DNA of 64,000 nt from Brevibacillus fluminis (GCF_003710825.1 NZ_RHHQ01000022.1:1-64000), one strand, 5' to 3'. Numbered from the stretch's first letter, positions 41,592 to 51,138 are shown. A program made the numbers and translations. The notes: a model not told the origin generated them from the sequence alone.

Positions 41592-43241
41592 ATGGACGAT
41601 CGAAAGTGTGCCTGCGGACATCCGAATCCGATAGGTACCCAGCTGTGCGAATCGTGCGGGAGACCGTTAGAAAGCGAGCAGGAACAGGCAAACGAAAGCG
41701 CACCTTCTTTCCCCGACATGCGGTATGAGGGGATGGCGCGGCGGTCGCAAACGTATTCAAGCACATTTATTGACAAGACCTGGAATTTTTTCTCATCCGT
41801 AAAAGTAGCGATCTACATCATTCTCGTCACTTTGATCGCGTCGGCGATCGGCACGATTTTTCCGCAAAAAATGTACATACCTGTACCGGTTCCGCTTGAA
41901 ACCGACGTACAAAATTTCTATGAAACGACATACGGTTGGCTTGGAAAAGTATACTATGCGCTTGGATTCCACGAGCTTTATTCCTCCTGGTGGTTCGTCA
42001 CGCTTCTGGTGATGCTGGGGACGTCCTTGGTTATTTGCAGCTTGGACCGGATTATTCCGCTCTACAAAGCGCTGAACAAGCCGAGGCTGAATCAGCACGC
42101 GTCCTTTTTGCGCGGCCAGCGCATGCATGCAGAAGTTGCAGCTGTAGAGGCTGGCGTGTCTGATGACACGTTTGTTCAGGCGAGCGCTTTTTTGAAGAAA
42201 AAAGGATACCGCGTGTTCCGCGAAGGCGATTCCTTGCTAGCTGAAAAAGCAAGATTTAGTCGATGGGGTCCTTATATCAATCATATTGGCCTGATCATTT
42301 TCCTTGGCGCGGTTCTGATCCGCAATTTGCCGGGCTTTTATTTGGACGATTTCATCTGGGTGCGGGAAGGGCAGACGGTTCCGGTCCCCGATACGCCTTA
42401 CTACGTCAAAAACCTGAAATATACTACCGAGTATTATTCAGAGGACGAAATGGCGCAGAAGCTGGATTTGAAGGGACAGGTCATCCCAAAAAGCTTCCAG
42501 ACCGATGCGATTTTGTACCTGAACAAAAATGCAGGCTTGCCGGGAGCAAAGCCGGAGCTGGAAGAAGTGAAGCGTGGCCCGATTATCGTGAACCATCCCA
42601 TGGAATACGAGGGGCTGTTACTCTATCAATCAAGTAGACAAGAGATGATGTTGGGCGCGCTTAACTTCGAGCTGTTGGACAAGCAAGCCGGAAATAAAGG
42701 AGTTGGATCGTTCAAGATCGACTTGTATGATCCGCAAAAGGAAGTCAAGCTCGAAAATGGCGTCGTCATCAGAGTGCTGGATTATTACCCTGACTTTATT
42801 ATGGATGAAACGACGAAAAAACCTGCAACGAAAACCAGCATTCCGAACAACCCGATGGTTGCTTTTGAAGTGATTGCAAACGGAGCTACCCCTGAGAAAA
42901 TGGTGTACGTTTCCGGTTCAGTGATCACGCAGACGGATGCGGGGCGGTACACACTTGATTTTCACAAACCCGACCTGATCAACATCAGTGGTCTGAATGC
43001 GCGTGTGGATACCGCTATTCCTTACATTTATTTCGGTTGCGTCATTTTCATCATCGGGGTTGCGATGGGCTCGTACTGGCAGCATCGCCGGATTTGGCTG
43101 CAAGTGACGGATAAGCAGCTGCACGTGGCTGCCCACACGAATAAAAACTGGTTTGGCATCACCAAAGAAATGGAAGCGCTGACGGCGCACCTAAGCTTGC
43201 CAGTCTCGTTCGAATTGAAAGCAAAGAAAAATAAAGAATAG
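41592..43241 (+). CDS. resB: Cytochrome c biogenesis protein ResB with N-terminal zinc ribbon
   Basis: This 549-residue component of the System II haem-handling complex has four transmembrane helices (about 76-96, 130-155, 232-250 and 475-497). A large extracytoplasmic domain lies between the last two. It differs from minimal ResB by a cytosolic N-terminal segment with a four-cysteine zinc-ribbon pattern (C6-x-C8 and C20-xx-C23, in CACGHPNP and CESCGRP). It works with ResC to deliver haem to apocytochrome c. Confidence 0.94.
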   Translation: MDDRKCACGHPNPIGTQLCESCGRPLESEQEQANESAPSFPDMRYEGMARRSQTYSSTFIDKTWNFFSSVKVAIYIILVTLIASAIGTIFPQKMYIPVPVPLETDVQNFYETTYGWLGKVYYALGFHELYSSWWFVTLLVMLGTSLVICSLDRIIPLYKALNKPRLNQHASFLRGQRMHAEVAAVEAGVSDDTFVQASAFLKKKGYRVFREGDSLLAEKARFSRWGPYINHIGLIIFLGAVLIRNLPGFYLDDFIWVREGQTVPVPDTPYYVKNLKYTTEYYSEDEMAQKLDLKGQVIPKSFQTDAILYLNKNAGLPGAKPELEEVKRGPIIVNHPMEYEGLLLYQSSRQEMMLGALNFELLDKQAGNKGVGSFKIDLYDPQKEVKLENGVVIRVLDYYPDFIMDETTKKPATKTSIPNNPMVAFEVIANGATPEKMVYVSGSVITQTDAGRYTLDFHKPDLINISGLNARVDTAIPYIYFGCVIFIIGVAMGSYWQHRRIWLQVTDKQLHVAAHTNKNWFGITKEMEALTAHLSLPVSFELKAKKNKE

Positions 43242-43258
43242 AGAGGGGGCAAAGAGCT

Positions 43259-44488
43259 ATGACTCTGCTTCATGTGAGTGACTGGCTGCTTGATATTGCC
43301 TTTATTTTATACTTGCTGTCGTCAATCTTTTTCATCGTCTCCCTTACCGGTAAAAAGTGGTCAAAAGCGGATCCGATCGAAACGGAAATGCGTATCGGAA
43401 AGCGCGCCTATGTGCTTGCCATCATCGGTTTTTTGGCGCACGCGGGCTACATCGTAACTCGCTGGATCGTCGGCGGGCACAGTCCGACCAGCAATATGTT
43501 CGAGTTCATGGCTTTCCTTGATTTCTGTATCATTCTGGGCTATTTGCTGATTTATCGCATTTACAAAATCAACGTGCTCGGCGCTTTCGTCATGCCACTC
43601 GGGCTGATCATGCTCGCTTATGCGTATGTATTCCCGCATGAGGTAACGCCATTGATCCCTGCGCTGCAAAGCTACTGGCTGCACATTCACGTGACGACCG
43701 CTGCACTAGGCGAAGGGATTCTCGCGGTCGGCTTCGCTGCAGGCTTGATGTATCTGGTCCGTACGATCGACCAGAGCAAACCGAGCAAGAGCACCTTTTG
43801 GTTAGAATTCGTTATGTCGGTTCTCCTGATGCTGGTCGGCTTCATCATCATGGAAAGCACGTTCAGCAAGCTGGACATGAAAACCGGCTTCGAATTCCCG
43901 CAATATGCGCAAGGAACCAATACGGTAGAGAAAACATTGTCCGTGGAATACACCATGCCGGCTATCGTAGCTCCGACAGAGGCGACGATCACAAAGCCAG
44001 GTCCGATGAAGCCGCTGTTCGAAGCGCCGGGCTGGATGGAAGGCAAAGATGCGGCACGCAAGCTGAACACGATGATTTGGTCCGTTATTTCCGGCCTTGT
44101 CCTTTACGGCCTGCTACGCCTGATTCTCCGCAAACGACTCGGGGCTGTCATGCAACCTTCCTTGTCGAGCATTGATCCGGAGCTTCTGGATGAAATGAGC
44201 TATCGTGCAATTGCGATCGGTTATCCGGTTTTTGCCCTTGGTGCACTAGTTTTCGCGATGATTTGGGCGGCGGAAGCATGGGGACGATTCTGGGGGTGGG
44301 ACCCGAAAGAAGTATGGGCACTCATCGTGTTCCTTTATTATAGTGCGTATTTGCACTTGCGCCTTTCGCGTGGATGGCTGGGAACCAAATCGGCATGGCT
44401 CTCCGTAGTCGGCTTTGTTATCATTTTGATCACGCTTGTCGTAGTGAATCTAGTTCTAGTAGGCCTTCACTCTTATGCTGGTGTATAA
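43259..44488 (+). CDS. resC: Cytochrome c biogenesis protein ResC (CcsA/CcsB type)
   Basis: This 409-residue haem-handling membrane protein has about eight transmembrane segments. The tryptophan-rich WWD-type motif WGRFWGWDPKEVWAL (about 340-354) presents haem, and His residues flank it in HLRLSRGW and HIHVTTAALGE. The C-terminal LHSYAGV is typical of the family. It pairs with ResB for cytochrome c synthesis. GAGAGGGGG precedes the ATG. Confidence 0.95.
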   Translation: MTLLHVSDWLLDIAFILYLLSSIFFIVSLTGKKWSKADPIETEMRIGKRAYVLAIIGFLAHAGYIVTRWIVGGHSPTSNMFEFMAFLDFCIILGYLLIYRIYKINVLGAFVMPLGLIMLAYAYVFPHEVTPLIPALQSYWLHIHVTTAALGEGILAVGFAAGLMYLVRTIDQSKPSKSTFWLEFVMSVLLMLVGFIIMESTFSKLDMKTGFEFPQYAQGTNTVEKTLSVEYTMPAIVAPTEATITKPGPMKPLFEAPGWMEGKDAARKLNTMIWSVISGLVLYGLLRLILRKRLGAVMQPSLSSIDPELLDEMSYRAIAIGYPVFALGALVFAMIWAAEAWGRFWGWDPKEVWALIVFLYYSAYLHLRLSRGWLGTKSAWLSVVGFVIILITLVVVNLVLVGLHSYAGV

Positions 44489-44532
44489 TAAGCGTATCGA
44501 AATAGCATGTAAGGGAGAAGAAGAGGTGGCAC

Positions 44533-45249
44533 ATGGAAAAGACGCATAAAATTTTAGTGGTGGATGATGAAGAACGCATTCGCCGTCTGCTGAAAATGTA
44601 TTTGGAACGTGAAAACTTTTTGATCGATGAGGCGGAGCGTGGGGAACAAGCGCTGGAAATGGCGCTTAACTCCGATTACGATATCATTCTGCTTGATCTC
44701 ATGCTGCCAGGTATGGACGGGGTTGAAGTCTGCCAGCGCATCCGTGAGCATAAAGCAACACCGATCGTGATGCTGACGGCAAAAGGGGAAGAGATGAACC
44801 GTGTCCAAGGTTTTGAAGCCGGGGTGGATGACTATGTGGTCAAGCCGTTCAGCCCTCGTGAGGTCGTGTATCGGGTAAAGGCGATTTTGCGCCGCGCCTC
44901 AGCTACCGCTTACCTCAAGACCGATACGATTACCAGCCATTCCATTCTGGTGTTCCCGGAGTTGACGATCGACCATGACGCGCATAAAGTGCTGGCGAGC
45001 GGGCAAGAGGTCAATTTGACGCCGAAGGAATACGAGCTGCTGCACTACTTGGCGCAATCGCCTGACAAGGTGTTCACCCGTGAAGAGCTGCTGAAAGATG
45101 TCTGGCATTACGACTTTTTCGGCGATCTCCGTACAGTTGATACCCATATCAAGCGTCTGCGCGAAAAGCTGAACAAAGTATCGCCTGATGCCGCCCAAAT
45201 GATTTCGACCGTTTGGGGCGTAGGTTATAAGCTAGAGGTGCCGAAATAA
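44533..45249 (+). CDS. resD: Response regulator ResD
   Basis: This 238-residue OmpR/PhoB-type regulator has a receiver domain (about 5-120) with phospho-acceptor Asp in IILLDLMLPGMDG, Thr in VMLTAKGEE and Lys in VVKPFSP. A C-terminal winged helix spans about 140-236 (TPKEYELLHYLAQSP). ResD activates genes for aerobic and anaerobic respiration. resE begins 1 nt downstream, so they are co-translated. resABC upstream is part of its regulon in B. subtilis. Confidence 0.96.
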   Translation: MEKTHKILVVDDEERIRRLLKMYLERENFLIDEAERGEQALEMALNSDYDIILLDLMLPGMDGVEVCQRIREHKATPIVMLTAKGEEMNRVQGFEAGVDDYVVKPFSPREVVYRVKAILRRASATAYLKTDTITSHSILVFPELTIDHDAHKVLASGQEVNLTPKEYELLHYLAQSPDKVFTREELLKDVWHYDFFGDLRTVDTHIKRLREKLNKVSPDAAQMISTVWGVGYKLEVPK

Positions 45250-45250
45250 C

Positions 45251-47008
45251 GTGGATATGATGTTCCGCAGTGTTGTCGGCAAGCTTTGGTTAACGATCAT
45301 CGCGCTGTTTGCCTTTATTTTGACGCTGTTCAGCTTGCTATTGGTGCAATCGTTCGACAGCTACTATTTCCGCAAGCAGACAGAAGGATTAAAAGCGATG
45401 ACCGAGCAAATATCGGTCAATTTGCAGCACGCGACCAATCAGGGTAGCTATCTTGATTCGGCTTCTGCGATCGGCAAGGCGTATCATACAAGAATGTATT
45501 TGGTAGATGAAAAGAAACAGCTGATTGCCAGCACGGAGCCGGATGAGAATATGCCGGATGTCACCTTGGATCAGCTGTTGAAAAGTTCGGGATTGAAGAT
45601 CGAGGAAGCGCTTGCGGGTAAGCACCCTAATCCCGAACGAATTAATTTTCCAAGCAATGCGAACGCGAAAGATCGGGTGCAGGTGCTGGCGGTTGCCGTG
45701 CCGCACCCGCTTTCGTCAGGAAAAACCGGTGCCGTGATCATGTATCAGGCGAGTGAAGATTACGATGGCACGGTAGCAGAGGTCCGGAAGCTGATTTACG
45801 TCGTTGGTGTCATCGGATTCGTGCTGACGACCGTGTTCGCATTCTTCCTGTCATCGCGGATCGCCTATCCGCTGCGAAAAATGAAAGAGACGGCTCATCG
45901 GATCGCAGAAGGGGATATCCATGCGGCGATTCCGATCCGGACGACGGATGAAATCGGCGAGCTGGCATCCTCTTTCAATACGATGGCAAGCAAGCTGAAC
46001 AATCTCATTCGCGCGGTTTCAAATGAAAAAGAGCAGCTATCAAGCGTATTGCGAAGCATGGTTGACGGAGTCATCATGATCAATGCAGAGGGCGAAATCG
46101 TTGTGACTAACCCACCTGCGGACCACTTTCTTCGCGACTGGAAATATGAACGGCAAATCCTTCCGATGCATGAGCTGTATCAACAAGTAGTCCGTTTCGC
46201 CCATGAGGTGTCGGCCGATGTGCCGATCCAAGGTCGCATCTGGCACGTCGTCATGGCACCGCTTTACGATCAGGATCAAATCCGTGGAGCAGTGGCCATT
46301 TTGCGTGATGTCACCAAAGAGCGTAAAATGGATAAATTGAGAAAAGACTTTGTCGCAAACGTCTCCCATGAGCTGCGTACACCGCTGTCGATGTTGCAAG
46401 GCTACAGCGAGGCGATTGTGGACGGCATCGCTTCCACACCGGAAGAGCACAAGGAACTGGCGCAAATCATATACGACGAATCGGTCCGCATGACCAAGCT
46501 GGTAAATGAATTGCTCGATCTAGCGCGTATGGAGGCGGGGCATATCGAGCTGCATCAGGAAACGATCCGGCTGCGTCCGTATCTCGAACGCATTTTGCGC
46601 AAGTTCACGAACTTGGCTCGAGAGCAGGGCGTCCATATCCAGCTGCAGGAAGATACGACACAAGAGATGTTCGATCTCGATCCGGACCGGATGGAGCAGG
46701 TTCTGACCAATTTGATTGATAATGCGCTGCGTCATACCCCGCAAGCCGGAGTCGTTAAAATTCGCGCGTACGGCGAGGATGAGCTGTGGCTGGAAGTAAG
46801 CGATACGGGCAGCGGCATTCCGGAAGAGGATTTGCCATTCGTGTTCGAGCGTTTTTACAAAGCAGACAAAGCTCGGACGCGCGGCCGGGCGGGTACGGGA
46901 CTTGGCTTAGCGATCGCCAAAAACATTGTCGAGGCGCACAACGGTACGATTAACGTGCAAAGCAAACGAGGAGAAGGAACCACATTTACCATAATGCTTC
47001 CTAGATAG
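45251..47008 (+). CDS. resE: Sensor histidine kinase ResE
   Basis: This 585-residue membrane sensor has two transmembrane helices (about 12-33 and 175-200) around an extracellular loop. A HAMP domain follows (about 203-255), then a PAS-like domain (about 265-365). The HisKA site is NVSHELRTPLSMLQGY, and the ATPase domain has NLIDNALRHTP, DTGSGIPEED and GTGLGLAIAKNI. It phosphorylates ResD in response to redox or oxygen status. GTG 45251 is the start and ATG 45257 an alternative. Confidence 0.95.
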   Translation: MDMMFRSVVGKLWLTIIALFAFILTLFSLLLVQSFDSYYFRKQTEGLKAMTEQISVNLQHATNQGSYLDSASAIGKAYHTRMYLVDEKKQLIASTEPDENMPDVTLDQLLKSSGLKIEEALAGKHPNPERINFPSNANAKDRVQVLAVAVPHPLSSGKTGAVIMYQASEDYDGTVAEVRKLIYVVGVIGFVLTTVFAFFLSSRIAYPLRKMKETAHRIAEGDIHAAIPIRTTDEIGELASSFNTMASKLNNLIRAVSNEKEQLSSVLRSMVDGVIMINAEGEIVVTNPPADHFLRDWKYERQILPMHELYQQVVRFAHEVSADVPIQGRIWHVVMAPLYDQDQIRGAVAILRDVTKERKMDKLRKDFVANVSHELRTPLSMLQGYSEAIVDGIASTPEEHKELAQIIYDESVRMTKLVNELLDLARMEAGHIELHQETIRLRPYLERILRKFTNLAREQGVHIQLQEDTTQEMFDLDPDRMEQVLTNLIDNALRHTPQAGVVKIRAYGEDELWLEVSDTGSGIPEEDLPFVFERFYKADKARTRGRAGTGLGLAIAKNIVEAHNGTINVQSKRGEGTTFTIMLPR

Positions 47009-47041
47009 AGAAAGAAAAATCAATGGAATAGGGTGGAGACG

Positions 47042-48178
47042 ATGATCAAAACAATTCTGTTTGATGTGGATGGGGTTATTCTGAGCGAGGAGCGTTATTT
47101 TGACGCCTCCGCATTGACCGTGTGGGAAATGATTCACAGCGATGCGTACCTGGGCCTTGCAGGCGATGATTTTGATCCTGCTCCACAAGAGCCGGTGATT
47201 CGCTGTGTGCGCGATACGGTATTTGACCAGGACAAAGTGCTGGACCTGATCAAATCGCGCGGAATCAATAGCAACTGGGATATGGTGTTCCTCGCTTACT
47301 CCTATCAGATCATTCGTCTGTGCGAACGATTGCTGCCGGCAAAAGGCGCAGAGGTGAAGGAGTTATTGCGAAATCAGCTGGATCGGGACGGTCTTGCGCT
47401 GCTGCGCGATTGGGCTCGGCATGAGGCCGCTGATTTTGTCATCGATTACGCAGCTTTCACCGGCGATTTTGCAAAAGGAAACGCACAAAAGGCCGAAATG
47501 CTGACATACTTGAATGAAATCGCGAAAGAGCGGATTGGTGTCGATACGCAGATGTTTTCGCGCACTAGCGACTTGTGGGAGCTGTGCCAAGAAACGTTCC
47601 AGGAGTGGTATTTGGGAGATGCGCGTGTGACGTCATCGATCGGTCGGGAAAGCTTCCAGAAAGGCAAAAAAGGGTTTCTGGCTGATGAAATTCCGCTCGT
47701 GGATCCAGCGAAGCTGCGTGAACTGCTGCTGCAGCTGAAGGAAAAAGGGATTACGCTCGGCATCGGAACCGGTCGCCCGACGATCGAAACGCACGTGCCG
47801 CTCGCAGAATTGCATCTGCTGGACGTATTTGACCCCAATCGCGTCATTTCTGCCTCCCACGTGCTGGATGCAGAAACCTCGTACCCAGAGTATGCGCCAT
47901 TGGCGAAGCCGCACCCATTCTGTTATTTGAAAGGTTTGGCGGGTCTAGATTCGGATGACAAATCGGTTTTACTGCAAAACCTGCCCATCGAAAATCCGCG
48001 GGAGGTCTTGATTGTGGGTGATTCACTCGCTGATCTGTTGGCCGCTCGCGCTATCGGCTGTCAATTTGCTGCGACTTTGACCGGATTGTCCGGTCAGGCA
48101 GCGCGTTCGACGATGGAAAAAGAGAAAGCCGATTACATCCTCAATGATGTGAGCGAAATCATGCAAATTTTTAACTGA
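47042..48178 (+). CDS. HAD superfamily hydrolase
   Basis: This 378-residue HAD-type phosphatase has motif I FDVDGVI at the N-terminus. A large helical cap follows (about 20-200), then motif II in LGIGTGRPT, and motif IV in VLIVGDSLADLLAA. It is longer than common phosphoglycolate or beta-phosphoglucomutase relatives because of the large cap. ATG 47042 follows GGGTGGAG. It lies 33 nt after resE and may share its transcript. The substrate is unknown. The neighbouring serine genes would make phosphoserine a testable guess, but nothing in the motifs shows it. Confidence 0.8.
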   Translation: MIKTILFDVDGVILSEERYFDASALTVWEMIHSDAYLGLAGDDFDPAPQEPVIRCVRDTVFDQDKVLDLIKSRGINSNWDMVFLAYSYQIIRLCERLLPAKGAEVKELLRNQLDRDGLALLRDWARHEAADFVIDYAAFTGDFAKGNAQKAEMLTYLNEIAKERIGVDTQMFSRTSDLWELCQETFQEWYLGDARVTSSIGRESFQKGKKGFLADEIPLVDPAKLRELLLQLKEKGITLGIGTGRPTIETHVPLAELHLLDVFDPNRVISASHVLDAETSYPEYAPLAKPHPFCYLKGLAGLDSDDKSVLLQNLPIENPREVLIVGDSLADLLAARAIGCQFAATLTGLSGQAARSTMEKEKADYILNDVSEIMQIFN

Positions 48179-48188
48179 GTACAGATAT

Positions 48189-48218
48189 GCCCTGTGGATT
48201 AATGCCGCAGGGCTTTTT
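48189..48218 (+). terminator. Terminator of the res-HAD transcript
   Basis: GCCCTG and CAGGGC stems are followed by TTTTT, 10 nt after the HAD stop codon. Confidence 0.82.
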
Positions 48219-48221
48219 CAT

Positions 48222-48341
48222 GTGCGCAAGGATTCGTACGAGATCGACCATTGCAGCATTACGCGATTGACGATCAACGAATGGGGAGAACGAACAATTA
48301 GCAAATTGAACGAGACAGCACATTTAGAGTCGATACAATAA
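48222..48341 (+). pseudogene. 3' remnant of a histidine phosphatase (phosphoglycerate mutase-like) gene
   Basis: This is an open stretch of 39 codons ending at TAA 48341. It contains HCSITRLTI followed by LNETAHLE, the typical C-terminal end of histidine-phosphatase family proteins (N/H-CSIT...LNDTAHL). GTG 48222 has no ribosome-binding site and lies only 4 nt after the terminator of the preceding gene. Everything upstream of the C-terminal about 40 residues, including the RHG catalytic motif, is absent. I read it as a deletion fossil that kept its terminator. Confidence 0.68.
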
Positions 48342-48343
48342 AG

Positions 48344-48373
48344 AAAAACCCCGGCACAGCGTCCGGGGTTTTC
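48344..48373. terminator. Bidirectional terminator between the phosphatase remnant and serA
   Basis: CCCCGG and CCGGGG arms surround an 8-nt loop. T runs occur on both sides, so it can end the minus-strand serA transcript and plus-strand read-through. Confidence 0.85.
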
Positions 48374-48379
48374 ACATGT

Positions 48380-49963
48380 TTACAGATCGATTTGGGTAAC
48401 GCTTTTGATTTCGGACATCTCGCCAAGGGTATCGAGAATCTCCGCAGTAACGGCTTTGTCGATCGTGAGCATCATGATTGCATCTCCGCCTACATCGCGG
48501 CGTCCTACTTGCATGGTTGCGATATTGACATCGTTTGTACCCAGGATCGTACCAACGCGTCCGATTACACCAGGGCGGTCGTTGTGGTGCACGTAGAGCA
48601 GGTGACCGTTCGGTGCCACGTCGATCGCGAAATCGTCGATTTTGACGATCCGTGCGCCATAGCCGTTCAGCAGCGTGCCTGCGACGAGGCGGGTTTGCTG
48701 ATTTGTTTTCAGGCTAACGGTAATCAGATTAGTGAAGCCTTTGTTGCTGGACGATTTTTGTTCCGTTACATGAATGTCACGGGTTTTTGCCAAATGCGGC
48801 GCATTCACGTAGTTCACTTCCTCGCCCAAGTGGAAGGACAGGATGCCCTTGAGAATCGTACGGGTCAATGGTGCTGTATCGAATTCAGCCAGCTCGCCGC
48901 TGTAAGCGATCGTCACATCTTGGATCGAGCCAACCGTCACTTGTGCGATGAAATGACCAAGCTTTTCGCCAAGGACGAAATATGGTTGCACTTTTTCCAT
49001 GACATGCGCTGGGATCGATGGCAGATTAACCGCGTTTTTGAAAGGCTCGTCACGCAAAATTTTGATGATCTCTTCCGAAACGTCGATCGCAACGTTTTCT
49101 TGTGCTTCCAATGTCGATGCGCCCAGGTGTGGGGTCACAACGACTTGTGGCAGACCGATCAATGGATTGTCGACAGGTGGTTCTACCTCGAATACGTCGA
49201 GGGCCGCGCCCGCTACTTTGCCAGTCAGAATCGCTTCATAAAGCGCTTTTTCATCAATGATACCACCGCGTGCGCAGTTGATGACGCGGACGCCTGTTTT
49301 CATTTTCTCGAATTCACGCGTCGAGAGAATGTGGCGGGTTTCTTTAATCAATGGCGTGTGAACGGTGATGAAGTCAGCTTGCAAAACGATGTCTTCTACC
49401 GAACCGTGGATGACGCCCAATTTTTGCGCGCGCTCCTCGGTCAAGAATGGATCGTAGCCGATGACGGTCATGTTGAACGCTTTTGCACGTTTTGCCACTT
49501 CTGTACCGATGCGGCCCATTCCGATGATACCAAGCACTTTGTTGTTCAATTCAACACCTTGGAAGCTTTTGCGGTCCCATTTGCCATCCGTCAGCTTTTT
49601 GTGAGCTTGTGGGATGTTGCGGGCAACCGCCATCAGCATTGCGAACGAATGCTCACAAGTGGACATTGTGTTACCGTCTGGTGCATTAATGACAACCACA
49701 CCCGCTTGTGTTGCGGCATTGATATCGATGTTGTCGACACCTACGCCGGCGCGGCCGATGGCTTTCAGCTTTTTGCCAGCCGCCAAAACGTCAGTGGTTA
49801 CTTGTGTTTGGCTGCGCACGAGGAGTGCATCGTAGTCTCCGATTTCCGCGAGCAGATCGGAAGGGGAGAGACCTGGTTTTTGTACGACTTCAACGTCTGG
49901 TGCATCTAACAGTTTTTGAATCCCGAATTCGCTGAGTGGATCGCTAATGAGTACTTTAAACAT
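48380..49963 (-). CDS. serA: D-3-phosphoglycerate dehydrogenase
   Basis: This 527-residue long-form SerA catalyses the first committed step of serine synthesis. The NAD-binding domain has GIIGMGRIGTEVAKRA (about 144-159). Catalytic Arg, Glu and His lie in NCARGGIIDE, and PHLGAST is present. An allosteric substrate-binding domain (about 320-440) follows, then a C-terminal ACT domain (about 452-525, VHHNDRPGVIGRVG) that binds serine in related enzymes. Its start overlaps the end of the aminotransferase gene by 8 nt. The operon is headed by a serine-type T-box. Confidence 0.96.
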   Translation of the reverse strand: MFKVLISDPLSEFGIQKLLDAPDVEVVQKPGLSPSDLLAEIGDYDALLVRSQTQVTTDVLAAGKKLKAIGRAGVGVDNIDINAATQAGVVVINAPDGNTMSTCEHSFAMLMAVARNIPQAHKKLTDGKWDRKSFQGVELNNKVLGIIGMGRIGTEVAKRAKAFNMTVIGYDPFLTEERAQKLGVIHGSVEDIVLQADFITVHTPLIKETRHILSTREFEKMKTGVRVINCARGGIIDEKALYEAILTGKVAGAALDVFEVEPPVDNPLIGLPQVVVTPHLGASTLEAQENVAIDVSEEIIKILRDEPFKNAVNLPSIPAHVMEKVQPYFVLGEKLGHFIAQVTVGSIQDVTIAYSGELAEFDTAPLTRTILKGILSFHLGEEVNYVNAPHLAKTRDIHVTEQKSSSNKGFTNLITVSLKTNQQTRLVAGTLLNGYGARIVKIDDFAIDVAPNGHLLYVHHNDRPGVIGRVGTILGTNDVNIATMQVGRRDVGGDAIMMLTIDKAVTAEILDTLGEMSEIKSVTQIDL

Positions 49964-51110
49964 GGTTGATGTATACCTCCTGTGCTTTTTTAACGCCTTC
50001 TCCGAATGGAATGTCGACGCCCATTTCTTTCAGTGCCATTTCAATCGCCGAAATTACGGTGATCACATCGAGTGGTTCGCAATAGCCCATATGGCCGATG
50101 CGGAAGATTTTGCCTTTCAGGTGTTGCTGACCGCCTGCGACGATCATGTTGTATTTGGTGCGCAAAATTTTACGCAATTCCTCAGCATCAAATTTGCCTT
50201 GCGGATCGAGCGAGGTGACGGTTGCCGAACCGAATTCGTCTGCAGTCATGAGCGGGATTCCCAATGCTTTCATGGCGGCGCGTGTCATATCACGCATCAG
50301 CTCATGGCGTTTGAAAATGTTTTCCAATCCTTCTTCTTCGAGCATGTTGCAAACTTCTTCCAGGCCGAAAATCAGCGAAACAGCTGGAGTGTAAGGTGTA
50401 GTTTGTTCAGCCAAGCTTTTGCGGTATGCTTTCAAATCAAGATAGAAGGCTTGTGGCTTGCGGTTGTCGATCACGTTCCAAGCACGTTCGCTCGCAGCGA
50501 TGAACGCGAGGCCGGTAGGGAGCATGAACGCTTTTTGCGAGCCAGTTACTGCGATGTCGACGCCCCATGCGTCCATTTCCATTGGAACCGCGCCAAGGCA
50601 GCTTACCGCGTCAACGATGAACAGCGCATCCGATTTCGCGCGAACAACTTGTGCGAGTTCTTCGATCGGGTTGATAATACCTGTGGATGTTTCGCATTGA
50701 GTTGCGAATACCGCTTTAACTTGCGGATGCTCAGCCAGGAATGCTTCCAGCTGCTCGCCGCGGATTGGTTCTCCCCACGGAACATTCAGACGATGAGCCG
50801 TAATGTCATAACGTTCACAAATTTTTGCAAATCGTTCACCGAAAGCGCCGCTTACCAGGACAGCGACTTCATCGCCAGCCCCAACCGTGTTGACGACAGC
50901 CATTTCCAAAGCGCTTGTACCGCTACCTGCGAGGATGTACACATCTTGCGTCGTGCCGAAAAACGGCTTCAGGCGCTTGGCAACATCAGCGAACAGCTTG
51001 GAAAATTGGCCGCTGCGATGACCGATCATCGGATGATTCATCGCTTGTTGTACGCGATGGGGAATTGGTGTAGGACCTGGAATACGCAAAATCAATTTGT
51101 CTTGAAACAT
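49956..51110 (-). CDS. Class V aminotransferase (alanine-glyoxylate / phosphoserine-type)
   Basis: This 384-residue PLP-dependent aminotransferase of the AGT/serine-pyruvate group has the cofactor lysine in VTGSQKAFMLPTG (about residue 190) and Asp in FIVDAVSCLG. The N-terminal FQDKLILRIPGPTPIP is typical of the group. It is coupled to serA and lies behind a T-box with an apparent serine specifier, so it probably serves as the 3-phosphoserine aminotransferase or a functional substitute for SerC (inference). Annotated relatives are often called alanine-glyoxylate aminotransferase. GGAGG lies about 10 nt before the ATG. Confidence 0.9.
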   Translation of the reverse strand: MFQDKLILRIPGPTPIPHRVQQAMNHPMIGHRSGQFSKLFADVAKRLKPFFGTTQDVYILAGSGTSALEMAVVNTVGAGDEVAVLVSGAFGERFAKICERYDITAHRLNVPWGEPIRGEQLEAFLAEHPQVKAVFATQCETSTGIINPIEELAQVVRAKSDALFIVDAVSCLGAVPMEMDAWGVDIAVTGSQKAFMLPTGLAFIAASERAWNVIDNRKPQAFYLDLKAYRKSLAEQTTPYTPAVSLIFGLEEVCNMLEEEGLENIFKRHELMRDMTRAAMKALGIPLMTADEFGSATVTSLDPQGKFDAEELRKILRTKYNMIVAGGQQHLKGKIFRIGHMGYCEPLDVITVISAIEMALKEMGVDIPFGEGVKKAQEVYINHV

Positions 51111-51138
51111 GATTTCTCAACCTCCATTTTTGTCTAGA

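Noticed and set aside
48392..49909. 505-codon plus-strand frame across serA
   Set aside because: Mirror of the serA reading frame with Cys/His/Phe-rich translation. serA motifs are complete on the minus strand.
49947..51137. 396-codon plus-strand frame across the aminotransferase gene
   Set aside because: Shadow frame, same reason as for serA. The T-box leader and ribosome-binding site support only the minus-strand gene.
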